Source of the DNA: Arthrobacter sp. OV608
GTDB lineage: Bacteria > Actinomycetota > Actinomycetes > Actinomycetales > Micrococcaceae
DNA length: 64,000 nucleotides
Reading direction: 5' to 3'
Assembly: GCA_900110595.1 (NCBI GenBank)
Contig: FOEZ01000008.1
Span: forward strand, 1 to 64,000
Part shown: positions 38,252-46,582 of the stretch, one piece after another
Position numbering within the stretch: the first letter of the stretch is position 1
Layout of the letters: every line of letters starts with the position of its first letter
Made by a program: the position numbers and the translations under genes
Notes under the pieces: model-generated
The model's database searches: none
The model's input: the letters and a program-made list of their open reading frames with translations, nothing else
What the model was told of the DNA's origin: nothing

Positions 38252-38422
38252 CTACTCCGCCCGCTCAACGGAGCCTTGGACCGCTGCACCCGGGACTGCG
38301 CGCCTGGCTTCGGCTGGGGGACGGCGCCGGGCTTTGACCAGAAGAATCAGCATGGTCAGGATCGTGACGGTCCAAGCCGTGGCGCCGAGGAACACCAGAC
38401 CGATCGCCGCTAAGGGGTGCAT
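38252..38422 (-). CDS. Small single-span membrane protein
   Basis: A 56-residue protein with span AAIGLVFLGATAWTVTILTM and a basic tail KARRRPPAEARRA. It resembles the N-terminal span of the 80-residue protein at 29906 around the ATAW core. The ribosome site is weak. Confidence 0.45.
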   Translation of the reverse strand: MHPLAAIGLVFLGATAWTVTILTMLILLVKARRRPPAEARRAVPGAAVQGSVERAE

Positions 38423-38528
38423 GCCGAAAGCCTAGGACTGAAGGACCGTGAATCCCGGACGCAACTCCGCGGCCTACTGGTTCTCTAACGACAGCAGGGT
38501 GTCCAGCCCTATACGTCCGGGGCGTTGT

Positions 38529-38852
38529 CTACAGCCCGGAGGCCCGATGTGCCACTGTCTTGATGTGTCTCGCAGCGCGGCGCGCTTCTGCCGGCTTAGT
38601 GAAACCGGCGGCGGAATGGGCCATGTAGTAGTCCACGGGCTGCACAGCCCTCCAGCCCCAGCCACCAGCCGGGTGCGGATAGATTTCGTACACCGCCCGA
38701 AGCGCGGATGACCGGAATGCGGCCGCCTCATCGCGCGCAAAGGCCAGGGAAACGTAATACCTGCCGGCCCAGGCCAGGAGTTCGTCATTGACTCCGTAAA
38801 GCCACCACGACGGTTGTCCACCCTCACCGATTTCTACTCGGAACGCCACCAT
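38529..38852 (-). CDS. Hypothetical protein, possibly DUF1508-like
   Basis: A 107-residue soluble protein rich in Trp and Tyr. The ATG at 38852 has GGATGGAG upstream. WWLYGVNDELLAWAGRYYVS and the later KPAEARRAARHIKTVA vaguely resemble DUF1508 (YegP) repeats, but the match is weak and I would not assign a function. Confidence 0.45.
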   Translation of the reverse strand: MVAFRVEIGEGGQPSWWLYGVNDELLAWAGRYYVSLAFARDEAAAFRSSALRAVYEIYPHPAGGWGWRAVQPVDYYMAHSAAGFTKPAEARRAARHIKTVAHRASGL

Positions 38853-39016
38853 TTCGGCTCCATCCTCATCACGGGTGGGAAGCTCCCGACCCGAGCCCGG
38901 CCGGGACTGACCGGCGCGTTGAGGCAATGATGGGGGGCCGGGTGCAAAGAGTGAATACGAAAGTCCCCAAGAGTTGATCAAGAATTTCTTGACCGGGCAC
39001 ATTCGAGTGACACGAA

Positions 39017-39044
39017 AAGGCGCACCTATACTGCGGTGCGCCTT
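39017..39044 (-). terminator. Terminator after the SnoaL-like gene
   Basis: AAGGCGCACC and GGTGCGCCTT form a perfect 10-bp stem with an 8-base loop; the flanking A and T runs make it potentially bidirectional. It lies 16 bases beyond the stop of the SnoaL-like gene on the minus strand. Confidence 0.75.
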
Positions 39045-39059
39045 TCGAATGACTTGCGG

Positions 39060-39452
39060 TCAGGACCAGAAGTCAGATGCCTTGTCCGTGTCTTCCTGGA
39101 GTTCGAGGACTTCAGTTACCTTTCCGTCAGCGAGGGTAAACACGAGGGCGGATCGCTGGTCCAGGAACTTGCCGTCGCGCTCGGCATGGTTCGACTGGAC
39201 ACCGATCACATATCTGTCACCGGCGGACACGTCTTCCAGATCGACCTTGACGGTTCCGTCGGAGCGCGAACCCAGCTCGCCGAAATAGGCCAGGATTGCG
39301 TCCCTGCCCTGCTTCGCGCCTGACAGGGCGCCGCTGCCGCCGACGCGCCACACAGCGTCCTCGGTAAATAGTTCCCTGAGTGTGTCCATGTCGCCCGCGT
39401 TGAAAGCTTCATAGCCGCGCCGTACCAGTGCCACATCTTCCTGTGCGCCCAT
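39060..39452 (-). CDS. SnoaL-like/NTF2-fold protein
   Basis: A 130-residue protein of the SnoaL/NTF2-like superfamily. The pattern VRRGYEAFNAGDMDTLRELF, DAVWRVGGSG, GRDAILAYF and a closing VTEVLELQ strand is typical. The ATG at 39452 follows GGAGG; a GTG three codons upstream is too close to that site. Members range from small hydrolases to ligand-binding proteins, so the role is open. Confidence 0.78.
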   Translation of the reverse strand: MGAQEDVALVRRGYEAFNAGDMDTLRELFTEDAVWRVGGSGALSGAKQGRDAILAYFGELGSRSDGTVKVDLEDVSAGDRYVIGVQSNHAERDGKFLDQRSALVFTLADGKVTEVLELQEDTDKASDFWS

Positions 39453-39588
39453 TTTGGGCACCTCCGTCTTCGTTGTCGGATTCCTGCGAGGTCAGAGTAG
39501 GCTCGAGCTGCCGGTTTGTCGATGGGCGTTTTAAAGTGCCGCGGGCAGTGCCGGATCGGCGGGCGTGGCCGCACAAAATGAGGGCACG

Positions 39589-39619
39589 AAAAAGGTGCGC
39601 CCCGTTCGCTGAGCGCACC
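39589..39619 (-). terminator. Terminator after the CsbD-like gene
   Basis: On the minus strand GGTGCGC and GCGCACC pair around a 12-base loop and are followed by TTTTT. It begins 17 bases after the csbD-like stop. Confidence 0.72.
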
Positions 39620-39635
39620 CTTGTCGTAAAATCAT

Positions 39636-39809
39636 TTAGTCTTTGAAGGCGTCTTTGACCTTTTCGCCGGCCTGCTTCACGTCGCCTTTGGCCTGGTCCG
39701 TCTGGCCTTCAGCCTTCAGGCTGTCATCGCCCGTGGCGTTACCGGCCGCTTCCTTGCCCTTGCCGCCAGCCTTCTCGGCAGCGTTCTCAATCTTGTCGCC
39801 TAGTCCCAT
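39636..39809 (-). CDS. CsbD family stress protein
   Basis: A 57-residue hydrophilic protein with the CsbD pattern: GLGDKIENAAEKAGGKGKEA, then TGDDSLKAEGQTDQAKGDVK. The ATG has a strong GAGGAGG site. CsbD-type proteins are general-stress proteins of unknown mechanism. A perfect palindrome 50 bases upstream may be its control site, and a terminator follows. Confidence 0.88.
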   Translation of the reverse strand: MGLGDKIENAAEKAGGKGKEAAGNATGDDSLKAEGQTDQAKGDVKQAGEKVKDAFKD

Positions 39810-39858
39810 GGTGTTTCCTCCTCTGGTTGGCAGCCGTTCGCATTCGGCTGCACCCATA

Positions 39859-39872
39859 CTAAGCATGCTTAG
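39859..39872. promoter_or_regulatory. Perfect palindrome upstream of the CsbD-like gene
   Basis: CTAAGCATGCTTAG is a 14-base perfect palindrome centred 56 bases before the csbD-like start, a position typical of an operator over a promoter. No regulator assigned. Confidence 0.45.
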
Positions 39873-39946
39873 GATTCACCGCGCAAGTCGTACGTGCCGA
39901 CTTGCACCCTCAGTTGATGTGGCCTGCCGCACCGCGCGACGCTACG

Positions 39947-40144
39947 TCAGGTGTCACTGGGCCGTGGACTGGTCATTATCGGAGACCAAGAAGGTGCCTT
40001 TTCCAAGTTAATCGCTTGAGATCCTTCAGGCAGCGGCAGGAGATCCCTGGGGGCGAACTCTGTCCATGCCGGGTTTGCCGTGCTGGGATCAACGGTGGCA
40101 AGGAGTGCCCGGACTTTCTTCTCCACCGGTTGAGTCGGGGCCAT
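39947..40144 (-). CDS. Possible small hypothetical protein
   Basis: A 65-residue reading frame, MAPTQPVEKKVRALLATVD at its start, with a weak GGAAG ribosome site. Composition is protein-like in the first 45 residues, and then less so. It could be a decayed fragment. It is the only coding candidate in 39867-40237. Confidence 0.25.
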   Translation of the reverse strand: MAPTQPVEKKVRALLATVDPSTANPAWTEFAPRDLLPLPEGSQAINLEKAPSWSPIMTSPRPSDT

Positions 40145-40237
40145 GGCCAGCTTCCGGGGAGCTGATTTCCGCGATCTTCTCCCCGGCTAGCCGGAAGAGC
40201 GTACCGCGGACGAATCGTCCATTTTCAGATTCAAGGA

Positions 40238-40483
40238 TCAGATAGGGGCGTCCTCATAGGCCGCCAGAACAAGACGGGCGAGCAGCGAGACCTTGGAGAT
40301 CCCCAGTGCCGCCGACGCTTGGTCACGCACCTGCTCGGTAGCAGTGATCGCCTGCCTGACTTCGTCATTGTCGAGCCCACCAGGAATCATCTGCAACTCG
40401 GGGAAGCCGTGATCACGCGTCCATTCCCACGCCGCGTCATCGATACCCGCCCAGTCGTACCCGGGGGAGTTCTTCAGCTTCAT
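40238..40483 (-). CDS. Hypothetical protein
   Basis: An 81-residue protein, MKLKNSPGYDWAGIDDAAWE at its start, ending in a helical segment VSLLARLVLAAYEDAPI. The helix pair AITATEQVRDQASAALG is compatible with a small helical fold. Not recognised. The start could be at 40501. Between 40484 and 40826 I see no gene or clear signal. Confidence 0.4.
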   Translation of the reverse strand: MKLKNSPGYDWAGIDDAAWEWTRDHGFPELQMIPGGLDNDEVRQAITATEQVRDQASAALGISKVSLLARLVLAAYEDAPI

Positions 40484-40826
40484 GACCGGCCATCCGCGCA
40501 CGTCCCTACCTCAAACCGCTGCTGTGGATCCCCTTTTTCTTCTCGCGGGAAACCGGCTTTCGAACACTGGATCTTGACATAGACCGCTGAGGGATCCTAA
40601 CCGGGCACAAATCGCGTATCCAGCGAAGTCGAAGCAAAATAGCAAGGTCTTAGCCCTAAGATGCGCGGGGCCTTTGACAGGTGGTGTTGCTACGCCAGTC
40701 ACAGATGCACACCTGTACTAGGTTCCTGTTCCCCTGGACAACCCGGTGTGGTACGAATGAGACGACCGCAAGCAACCTTCTTGCAGCCTAGGGTTGGTCC
40801 GAAAATTTGGGAAGGTAAGGACTAAG

Positions 40827-40982
40827 GTGCTTTCACTCGGAGTTGTTCTACTAATCCTTGGTTATATTTTCAATATCGGAATACTGATAACTATTGGGTG
40901 GATTCTGGTTGTTGTCGGCCTCGTGCTTTTCTTGCTCGGTGCAATCGGACGACCTCTAGCCGGAAGACGGTACTGGTACTAA
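40827..40982 (+). CDS. DUF6131-like small membrane protein
   Basis: A 51-residue protein made of two closely spaced spans (LSLGVVLLILGYIFNIGIL and TIGWILVVVGLVLFLLGAIG) and a short basic tail RPLAGRRYWY. This matches the DUF6131 layout. The GTG at 40827 has AAGGACTAAG before it. Base composition is noticeably more AT-rich than neighbours over the first 100 bases. Confidence 0.65.
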   Translation: MLSLGVVLLILGYIFNIGILITIGWILVVVGLVLFLLGAIGRPLAGRRYWY

Positions 40983-41140
40983 TCGCGGCCTCACGTCGCT
41001 CCAGGGACCGCGCCGGTCCTCCCCGGTATACGAGTTGGCCTGGAATGTAAGGGCTGAGCACGCTGGGTCGACCACCCGCTGTTTAGCACGACGTGGGGAT
41101 CTCGCCGCATTCTGGACACTCGGTAATAAGCTCGCCTGAG

Positions 41141-41239
41141 AAGGTCAGCCGCACGGAACCGACGACTTGTGCGCGGACGAGTTCGAGGCTTGCCTTGGGC
41201 CGCAATCAGCGCTTGGATCGCAGCATGACTGCATCCGGA
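41141..41239. repeat. 99-bp block, copy B of duplicated segment
   Basis: Copy of 30364-30462, with five mismatches and no gap. It is followed 10 bases later by decayed pspA codons that in copy A lie almost 300 bases away, so a deletion of roughly 280 bases joined them. Confidence 0.9.
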
Positions 41240-41249
41240 ACGGGCTGGG

Positions 41250-41460
41250 GTGAACGACGCCAACACCTGGGGCACCAAGGCCATCGCCGCGTCCCGCAAG
41301 ACCGACGAGTTCCGGGCCGCAGGGAACAATGGGGACCAAGTTCGATGCCCTCGCCTTGGTGGCCCTCGGCCAGCAGACGACCGCCGATCCACTGCAGAGG
41401 CTCAGGAACCCGGACTGGCTCGCAGAATCGGGTCATCGACAAGCTCAAGGGCAGTAGTGG
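41250..41460 (+). pseudogene. Decayed internal fragment of pspA
   Basis: Aligns with 30755-30960 inside intact pspA: GTGAACGACGCCAACACCTG matches GTGAACGATGCCAATACCTG, and the later CATCGACAAGCTCAAG matches GTCGACAAGCTCAAG. Several small deletions break the frame, and both the start and the end of the gene are missing. Between 40983 and 41605 there is no intact gene. Confidence 0.85.
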
Positions 41461-41605
41461 CGTCACGCTGAGCCCATGGAGCGAGTGCTGTGGATGGGTG
41501 ATCAGACCGACCGCGGAAAGCTTGATCTCATGGGGAGGCGACGGGACCGCCACCCTTTCGACTCGCGGATCTTGGTAGGGAAGCGGCGTCGAGCAGACGG
41601 GATGC

Positions 41606-42160
41606 TCAACCGGTAACGCGTACTCCGCCGACTGCCCCTGTCCAGGGCGTGTCTCCGGGACTGGGCAGGGATAGGTGTGTCGAAACGTAGCCCTTTTGAA
41701 GCGTGATGACCTGGGACGTGGTTCCTGGGCAGTCCACTGTGAGCTCGACGGGCCAGAGGGTGACCGTGGGATGCTCCTGCCGGATGAAGATCGTGGCTTT
41801 AGCGGCCCCCACGCAGGCGACAGTGACCGTGTACTGGCCGGCCGCCGGCACCTGTTCCCTCCCGCCGAAGCCCCTGGCAGGGCCGTCCATTGGACCTTTT
41901 TGGAAGAGCAGGACCGGCCCTGGCACGGCTTTCAAGAGCGCGTCCAGGTCCTGGTAGTTTCTGACCTCGTGCTGAAGGACCAGAGGATCAGCGGTTTGTG
42001 GAGAGGATCCGGTGATCCATAACGGGTCGTTTGTGCTCGTGCGGTCGGCTGAGGCTGTCGAGGTGCTCGCCTGGTCCGGGTAGTCATAGGAGCATCCTGT
42101 CGCGCCGGCTATCGGTACCAGCAGGCACAGGGGAAAGGCCAGCCGGCGGATGCCTTTCAT
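41606..42160 (-). CDS. Hypothetical lipoprotein
   Basis: A 184-residue secreted protein with signal sequence MKGIRRLAFPLCLLVPIAG and lipobox GATGC. The linker is Ser/Thr rich, followed by a compact beta-rich domain (YTVTVACVGAAKATIFI, ELTVDCPG) with two Cys that could pair. The ATG at 42160 follows GGAAG. It replaces, in copy B of the duplicated segment, the genes present in copy A. No family recognised. Confidence 0.6.
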   Translation of the reverse strand: MKGIRRLAFPLCLLVPIAGATGCSYDYPDQASTSTASADRTSTNDPLWITGSSPQTADPLVLQHEVRNYQDLDALLKAVPGPVLLFQKGPMDGPARGFGGREQVPAAGQYTVTVACVGAAKATIFIRQEHPTVTLWPVELTVDCPGTTSQVITLQKGYVSTHLSLPSPGDTPWTGAVGGVRVTG

Positions 42161-42266
42161 GTCCACACTTCCCATGTTCGCCACGCCCAGCGCTCAAAGC
42201 AACAGCCGTGCAGGACACACCCGCCCGCTACCCCAAACTGTCGGTGCCCGGGAGCACCATGGAGCT

Positions 42267-42551
42267 ATGACGGCTCCAACTGTTGACGCTGCGATCCACG
42301 AACTGATGGATCTTGCCTGGAATCTTGTCTACGATCTGCTCGAGGAGCGGGCCCTGCTCGGTGACGGGTTGTTCGTCGAGGAGTTCACCGGGATCCATTC
42401 CTGGGTGGAAGAGCTGACCCGGTACACCGTGGTCCACTCCCGGGAGGTCGCGGTCCTGTTCGTGGACACCCGGCCCGTGGACGCCATCGCCTTTCACCAC
42501 GACCTGTTGGGCGCCGACGATCCGAAGAGCTTCTTCACTCTGCGGGGATGA
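42267..42551 (+). CDS. Hypothetical protein
   Basis: A 94-residue acidic soluble protein with a helical first half (AIHELMDLAWNLVYDLLEER) and VVHSREVAVLFVDTRPVDAI in the second. Not recognised. It is divergent from the lipoprotein gene with 106 bases between. Confidence 0.45.
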   Translation: MTAPTVDAAIHELMDLAWNLVYDLLEERALLGDGLFVEEFTGIHSWVEELTRYTVVHSREVAVLFVDTRPVDAIAFHHDLLGADDPKSFFTLRG

Positions 42552-42570
42552 ACACCCAGACAGGATGCCG

Positions 42571-42767
42571 TGACCGGGACCCGGGGAAGCCGGCGTCGTA
42601 CCGGCTCGGTCGGCCAGGTCTCGGGCTGTGGCAGCTGATGCCTCATGCGTCATAAGTTCACTATGCCCGGACCCTGCCAGCCGCATGACGATGGGCAGAA
42701 CACCTTGGACCGGGGCCCAATTGTGCCCGCTGTCACAGCGCGATGCCTGACGGGTCCCTTCCCTTAG
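42571..42767 (-). pseudogene. Decayed 5' fragment of the DRGH nuclease gene plus upstream DNA
   Basis: Aligns with 35029-35231. On the minus strand it still encodes MTHEASAATARDLADRAG, against MTHEAQVATARDVAGRAG in the intact gene, then loses the frame after about 20 codons. The upstream non-coding part also matches (TATGCCCGGACCCT and CGATGCCTGA blocks). The catalytic domain is absent. The rest of 42552-42916 has no gene. Confidence 0.85.
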
Positions 42768-42916
42768 CTGGGGGCTGAGCGTATCTTGAAGGTCTGCGCA
42801 TCCCATGCCGGACGGCGCCGACGGCTTCCTCACAATTTCCGGTTGAATGGGTCCACCTGTAACCGGCGATCCTTTTTTGTCCGGATCTCGCCTTACTAGA
42901 CGGCAAAGAGGCCATT

Positions 42917-44347
42917 ATGGGTATCCGGGATCTCAGCACCGGTGGTGCCTTTTCGATCATCAAACCCCCGGCCGACCGTCGCCAGGCGCTAATCGTCGCG
43001 ATAATTGTTGCCGCAATGCTGGCATGGACCCTCGCTGCCTGCAACTCATCAAAGGACTTGGGCGCAGCTAACGTGTGGCCACTCACGGCTCCTGAAGCTT
43101 CGACTGGCGGCGTGACCCTCTCCATGCAAGGCGGCGCCCAATGGACAGGTGAGGGGTTGGTGGTTGAGGGCACTGGCTTCGCGAGCACTTCCGCTCCCGG
43201 TCCGGTCGCCACCGACTCAAACTTCACGGTCGGCGCGTGGGTACGCCCCAAGGGCCAACCCGGGCAGAACGTCACAGTGCTCACCCAAGCAGGGCAAACT
43301 GCCGGCGCGTTTTTCCTGGGCGTCAATGAAGGTTTCTGGTCCTTCTCGGTCAAGCCCAAGGATGGAAACGGGGACAACTTCGTCACCAACCGGGACCGGG
43401 CGACGCGGGTCGAGGTGACACCGGACCGCTGGGTACACCTTGCCGGCGTCTACGATACCGCGGCCGGAAAGGCCCGCTTCTATCTCAACGGCTTCCCGGT
43501 GAGCGAGCAAGGTATCGCCACTGACCCTTTGTTCGCAGGGCAGGGGGCATTGCTGTTCGGCAGGGGCCAGTCCCACGGAGAACCCGAAGGATTCTTCAAA
43601 GGAACCATTTACGACGTTCGAACTTGGCCCCGCGCTCTCGGCGCCGATGAGGTGGCTGCCGCTGCACAGATTGCTGCCCCCAGCGGTGCCACGCTCGATC
43701 GCCCCGAGCAATCTGCACCCTTCATCTGCCCCAATCCCCACGGTGGCATCTGCCTGGGCCCCCTGGAACCCGGCACAAAACATGAAACCACATCATTTGA
43801 ACCGAAGCTGTCCTACACAGTCCCAAAGGGATGGTCCAACGAGGAAGACCTTCCCGGCCAAGTACTGCTGCTCCGCCCCAGCGATCCCCAGGAAGGAGTT
43901 TGGGGCGGAAGCTACATTGGTGTGTACCAAAATGTTCGCGCGGCGGCGCAGTGCAGTGAAGAAGCTCAGCCAGGAGTAGGTACCAGCGCCGCAGAACTTG
44001 CCGCCTGGTACCGCACCGTCCCAGGCCTTGAAATTGCAGCAGAGGCCCCCACCTCACTTGGCGGCTTGACGGGAATAGCCCTAGACTTCCGCGTCAGCGA
44101 CGACTGGAAGAGCACATGCCCGCTCGGCGGTTTATTCCACGCAGTTCCCCTTATGGTCGGTGGCGGAGTTTCCGATTTCTACCACGCAGCCGGTGCCCCA
44201 CTCGAAATACGCCTCATCCTTCTTGACTGGAGAGGCGGAAACGTTGCAGTAGAGGTGACCGCCCTCCGCGCACAGTGGAGTCTGAATGACTATCTCAGGG
44301 AAGCCGGAGCCGGGGACGTCGTCGAGTCCTTCAAATTCGGGTCCTGA
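42917..44347 (+). CDS. LamG-domain membrane-anchored protein
   Basis: A 476-residue exported protein. An N-terminal hydrophobic segment (ALIVAIIVAAMLAWTLAAC) ends in a lipobox LAAC, preceded by about 24 cytoplasmic-type residues. A LamG/concanavalin-like domain spans roughly residues 55-250 (FTVGAWVRPK, RWVHLAGVYDTAAGKARFYLNG, FKGTIYDVRTWPRAL). The last 200 residues form a second domain with four Cys that I do not recognise. ATG with a weak site. It could bind a surface carbohydrate or protein. Confidence 0.75.
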   Translation: MGIRDLSTGGAFSIIKPPADRRQALIVAIIVAAMLAWTLAACNSSKDLGAANVWPLTAPEASTGGVTLSMQGGAQWTGEGLVVEGTGFASTSAPGPVATDSNFTVGAWVRPKGQPGQNVTVLTQAGQTAGAFFLGVNEGFWSFSVKPKDGNGDNFVTNRDRATRVEVTPDRWVHLAGVYDTAAGKARFYLNGFPVSEQGIATDPLFAGQGALLFGRGQSHGEPEGFFKGTIYDVRTWPRALGADEVAAAAQIAAPSGATLDRPEQSAPFICPNPHGGICLGPLEPGTKHETTSFEPKLSYTVPKGWSNEEDLPGQVLLLRPSDPQEGVWGGSYIGVYQNVRAAAQCSEEAQPGVGTSAAELAAWYRTVPGLEIAAEAPTSLGGLTGIALDFRVSDDWKSTCPLGGLFHAVPLMVGGGVSDFYHAAGAPLEIRLILLDWRGGNVAVEVTALRAQWSLNDYLREAGAGDVVESFKFGS

Positions 44348-44487
44348 CATCCCGGCTGAATAGAATCCAGGATTCGCGCGAGGTGCCGTCCGTGCAGGCC
44401 TCAGGTTGAAATTATCCACAAGAGCGCCTAGGTTGCGGCGGCGGGGGAGCGATGGGCCAATGTGCGAAGCCTGTAGCCGTAGTGTCC

Positions 44488-45255
44488 TTAGAACAGTGGC
44501 CAAGGAACTGCGGGCATGTCACCGCTCGGAGCCGGAAACCGCCCTGCCGAGCGCAACCGGGCACAGCGTTTGGCGAGTGAGGCGATTTCCTCGGCGCTGA
44601 GCAAGTTCGCCAGGTTTCGCCCCAGCTCACCGTGCAGTCCTTCGATGACGCGATCGACGCCGTCGCATTCCTCGTCGGTCAATGTGTCTCCCAGCCACCC
44701 CCACAGCACCGTGCGCAGCTTGTGGTCCTGGTGAAAGGTGAGTCCATGGTCCACGCCGTGCCGGTGCCCGTCTTTCATGGCAAGGACGTGGTCGCCTTTG
44801 CGGTCAGCGTTATTGACGACGACGTCGAACACCGCCATGCGTCTGAGCGCTGGCGTGTCCTCATGTATGAGGGCGACCATCCGCCCCGTCTCATCCTCCC
44901 CCTCAAGGACCTGTTTCCACCCGATCTCCGGAACGTCATGCGCGGCAACGAGATCCACCGCGTTCTGGTCGGGGTCAGTGTCCTGCCACAGTTGCACCAT
45001 TCCTTGGCCTAAAGGACCATCGCGGAGCCAGGTGCGAGGCACAACGTTCCAGCCGAGAACCTCAGAGACCAGGTAGGCGGCGACCTCCCGGTGGGCAAGG
45101 AAGCCGTCGGGAAAATCCCACAGCGGTTTTTCCCCGGCTATCGGCTTATAAACGACTGTGGTGTCGCCGATGGTGCCCAGAAAGGTGGCATTCGACGCCG
45201 TCGTGATCCGCCCGGTGAGCGTGAGCTCGGCAGTCAGCAGCTCGGGCGCGGGCAT
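44488..45255 (-). CDS. SCO1664 family protein (PI3/4-kinase-like fold)
   Basis: A 255-residue protein of the SCO1664 family, a conserved actinobacterial group distantly related to phosphatidylinositol kinases. Family landmarks are TTVVYKPIAGEKPLWDFPDG, AYLVSEVLGWNVVP, HDVPEIGW, and the kinase-like FDVVVNNADRKGDHVL with GVDHGLTFH. Its ATG overlaps the DUF3090 stop by one base. The three genes from 46519 to 44488 form a conserved cluster; the phosphate acceptor is unknown. Confidence 0.88.
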   Translation of the reverse strand: MPAPELLTAELTLTGRITTASNATFLGTIGDTTVVYKPIAGEKPLWDFPDGFLAHREVAAYLVSEVLGWNVVPRTWLRDGPLGQGMVQLWQDTDPDQNAVDLVAAHDVPEIGWKQVLEGEDETGRMVALIHEDTPALRRMAVFDVVVNNADRKGDHVLAMKDGHRHGVDHGLTFHQDHKLRTVLWGWLGDTLTDEECDGVDRVIEGLHGELGRNLANLLSAEEIASLAKRCARLRSAGRFPAPSGDMPAVPWPLF

Positions 45256-45803
45256 CAGGCTTCGGGCAGGGTGCAGACGTGCCCGTCCGCGTCCACGGGA
45301 TAACCGCAGAGCGGGCAGGCGGGACGGCCGGCTCCCACAACTTCACGGGTCCGCTTGGCGAAGGCGCGGGCGGTGCCAACCGGCATCCGCACCAGCAGCA
45401 TTTCGGGTACTTCAATGCCGTTCTGGTCAGGCGATTCGTCGTCATCATCAGCGTCGGTGAGGGGGTATGCCTCAATGACCACCTGCGCCGTCGTCGGGTC
45501 CCAGCCCAAGGTCATTGCACCGGTTCGGAACTGCTCCTCGACCGGCTCGAGCTGGTCGTTGTCCACCAGTTCGATGGGAGTACCCTTGGGAACGCTGAAG
45601 GGGTTGCCCTCGAGGGTGCTGAGCTGATCGAGGATGCCGTCAACCTTCTCTGCGAGCTGGGCCGACTGCTGCTTCTCCAAGGCGATGCTCACAATTTGCT
45701 TACCTGTGCGTACCTGCAGGTAGAACGTGCGGGCCCCTGGTTCGCCGATGGTGCCGATGACGACCCGGTCAGGCCAGGCAAACTCATGAACTCGTGTGGG
45801 CAT
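45255..45803 (-). CDS. DUF3090 family protein
   Basis: A 182-residue DUF3090 protein, beginning MPTRVHEFAWPDRVVIGTIG and ending in a zinc-ribbon-like CPLCGYPVDADGHVC. The GARTFYLQVRTGKQIVSIAL and FRTGAMTLGWD blocks are typical. It lies between the histidine phosphatase and SCO1664-family genes, the standard arrangement in actinobacteria. Function unknown. Confidence 0.92.
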   Translation of the reverse strand: MPTRVHEFAWPDRVVIGTIGEPGARTFYLQVRTGKQIVSIALEKQQSAQLAEKVDGILDQLSTLEGNPFSVPKGTPIELVDNDQLEPVEEQFRTGAMTLGWDPTTAQVVIEAYPLTDADDDDESPDQNGIEVPEMLLVRMPVGTARAFAKRTREVVGAGRPACPLCGYPVDADGHVCTLPEA

Positions 45804-45826
45804 GTCAGTATTCTAGGCACATGAGG

Positions 45827-46519
45827 TTACGGCGCCGCTTGCCCTGCACCGCCGCCCACCGGTGCATCGCCGGAGTTGATGCCTTTGGACAGCCATGACA
45901 GATCGCCTGCATCGGTGTTTGTCGCATAGACGCTCGGCCGGACAGCACCATAGTGCACGATCGATACGGAGGCAGGGCCCACGTTGATGCGCTGGAAAAG
46001 GTCGAGGTGCATTCCAAGCGCGTCGGCGAGGATTGATTTGATGATGTCACCGTGACTTACTGCCACCCACACGGCTCCTGGCCCATACTCGGCTTGGAAG
46101 GCTGCATCGTGGCGTCGGATTGCTGCTACCGACCGCGCCTGCATCGCCGCCATGGATTCACCGCCGGGAAATACGACGGCGGACGGCTGGGACTGCACGG
46201 CAGCCCACAGGTCTTCGGTCGCGAGATCACTGAGCATGCGGCCCTGCCACTGGCCGTAATCGCACTCGGTGAGATCGGGATCGGATGGCGAATGAGGATT
46301 ACCAGCCTGGCGGTCGAGGATGAGCCGGGCGGTCTGCTGGCAACGCTCGAGGGGGCTGGATACCACCCCGGCCAAAGGCACCACCGCGAGCCGGTCTCCT
46401 GTTAGAGCTGCCTGCTCGAGCCCGATCTGGTCCAAGCTGACGCCGGCCGCCCGACCAGCCAGCAGTCCAGCGGCGTTGGCTGTGGTGCGGCCGTGCCGCA
46501 CGAGGATAACTGTCGCCAT
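45827..46519 (-). CDS. Histidine phosphatase superfamily protein (MSMEG_4193 type)
   Basis: A 230-residue phosphatase/phosphomutase-like protein. The catalytic RHGRT is at residues 8-12, with SSPLERCQQTA, LTECDYGQWQG and the second histidine in VAVSHGDIIKSIL. This subtype always accompanies DUF3090 and SCO1664 proteins. It leads the cluster, with 23 bases to DUF3090. The substrate is unknown. Confidence 0.88.
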   Translation of the reverse strand: MATVILVRHGRTTANAAGLLAGRAAGVSLDQIGLEQAALTGDRLAVVPLAGVVSSPLERCQQTARLILDRQAGNPHSPSDPDLTECDYGQWQGRMLSDLATEDLWAAVQSQPSAVVFPGGESMAAMQARSVAAIRRHDAAFQAEYGPGAVWVAVSHGDIIKSILADALGMHLDLFQRINVGPASVSIVHYGAVRPSVYATNTDAGDLSWLSKGINSGDAPVGGGAGQAAP

Positions 46520-46582
46520 TCCTACAGCCTAACCAGCCTCCTTCACTGAATCCCGGCGTCGCGGTTGTTTCCGGTTGCGCGG

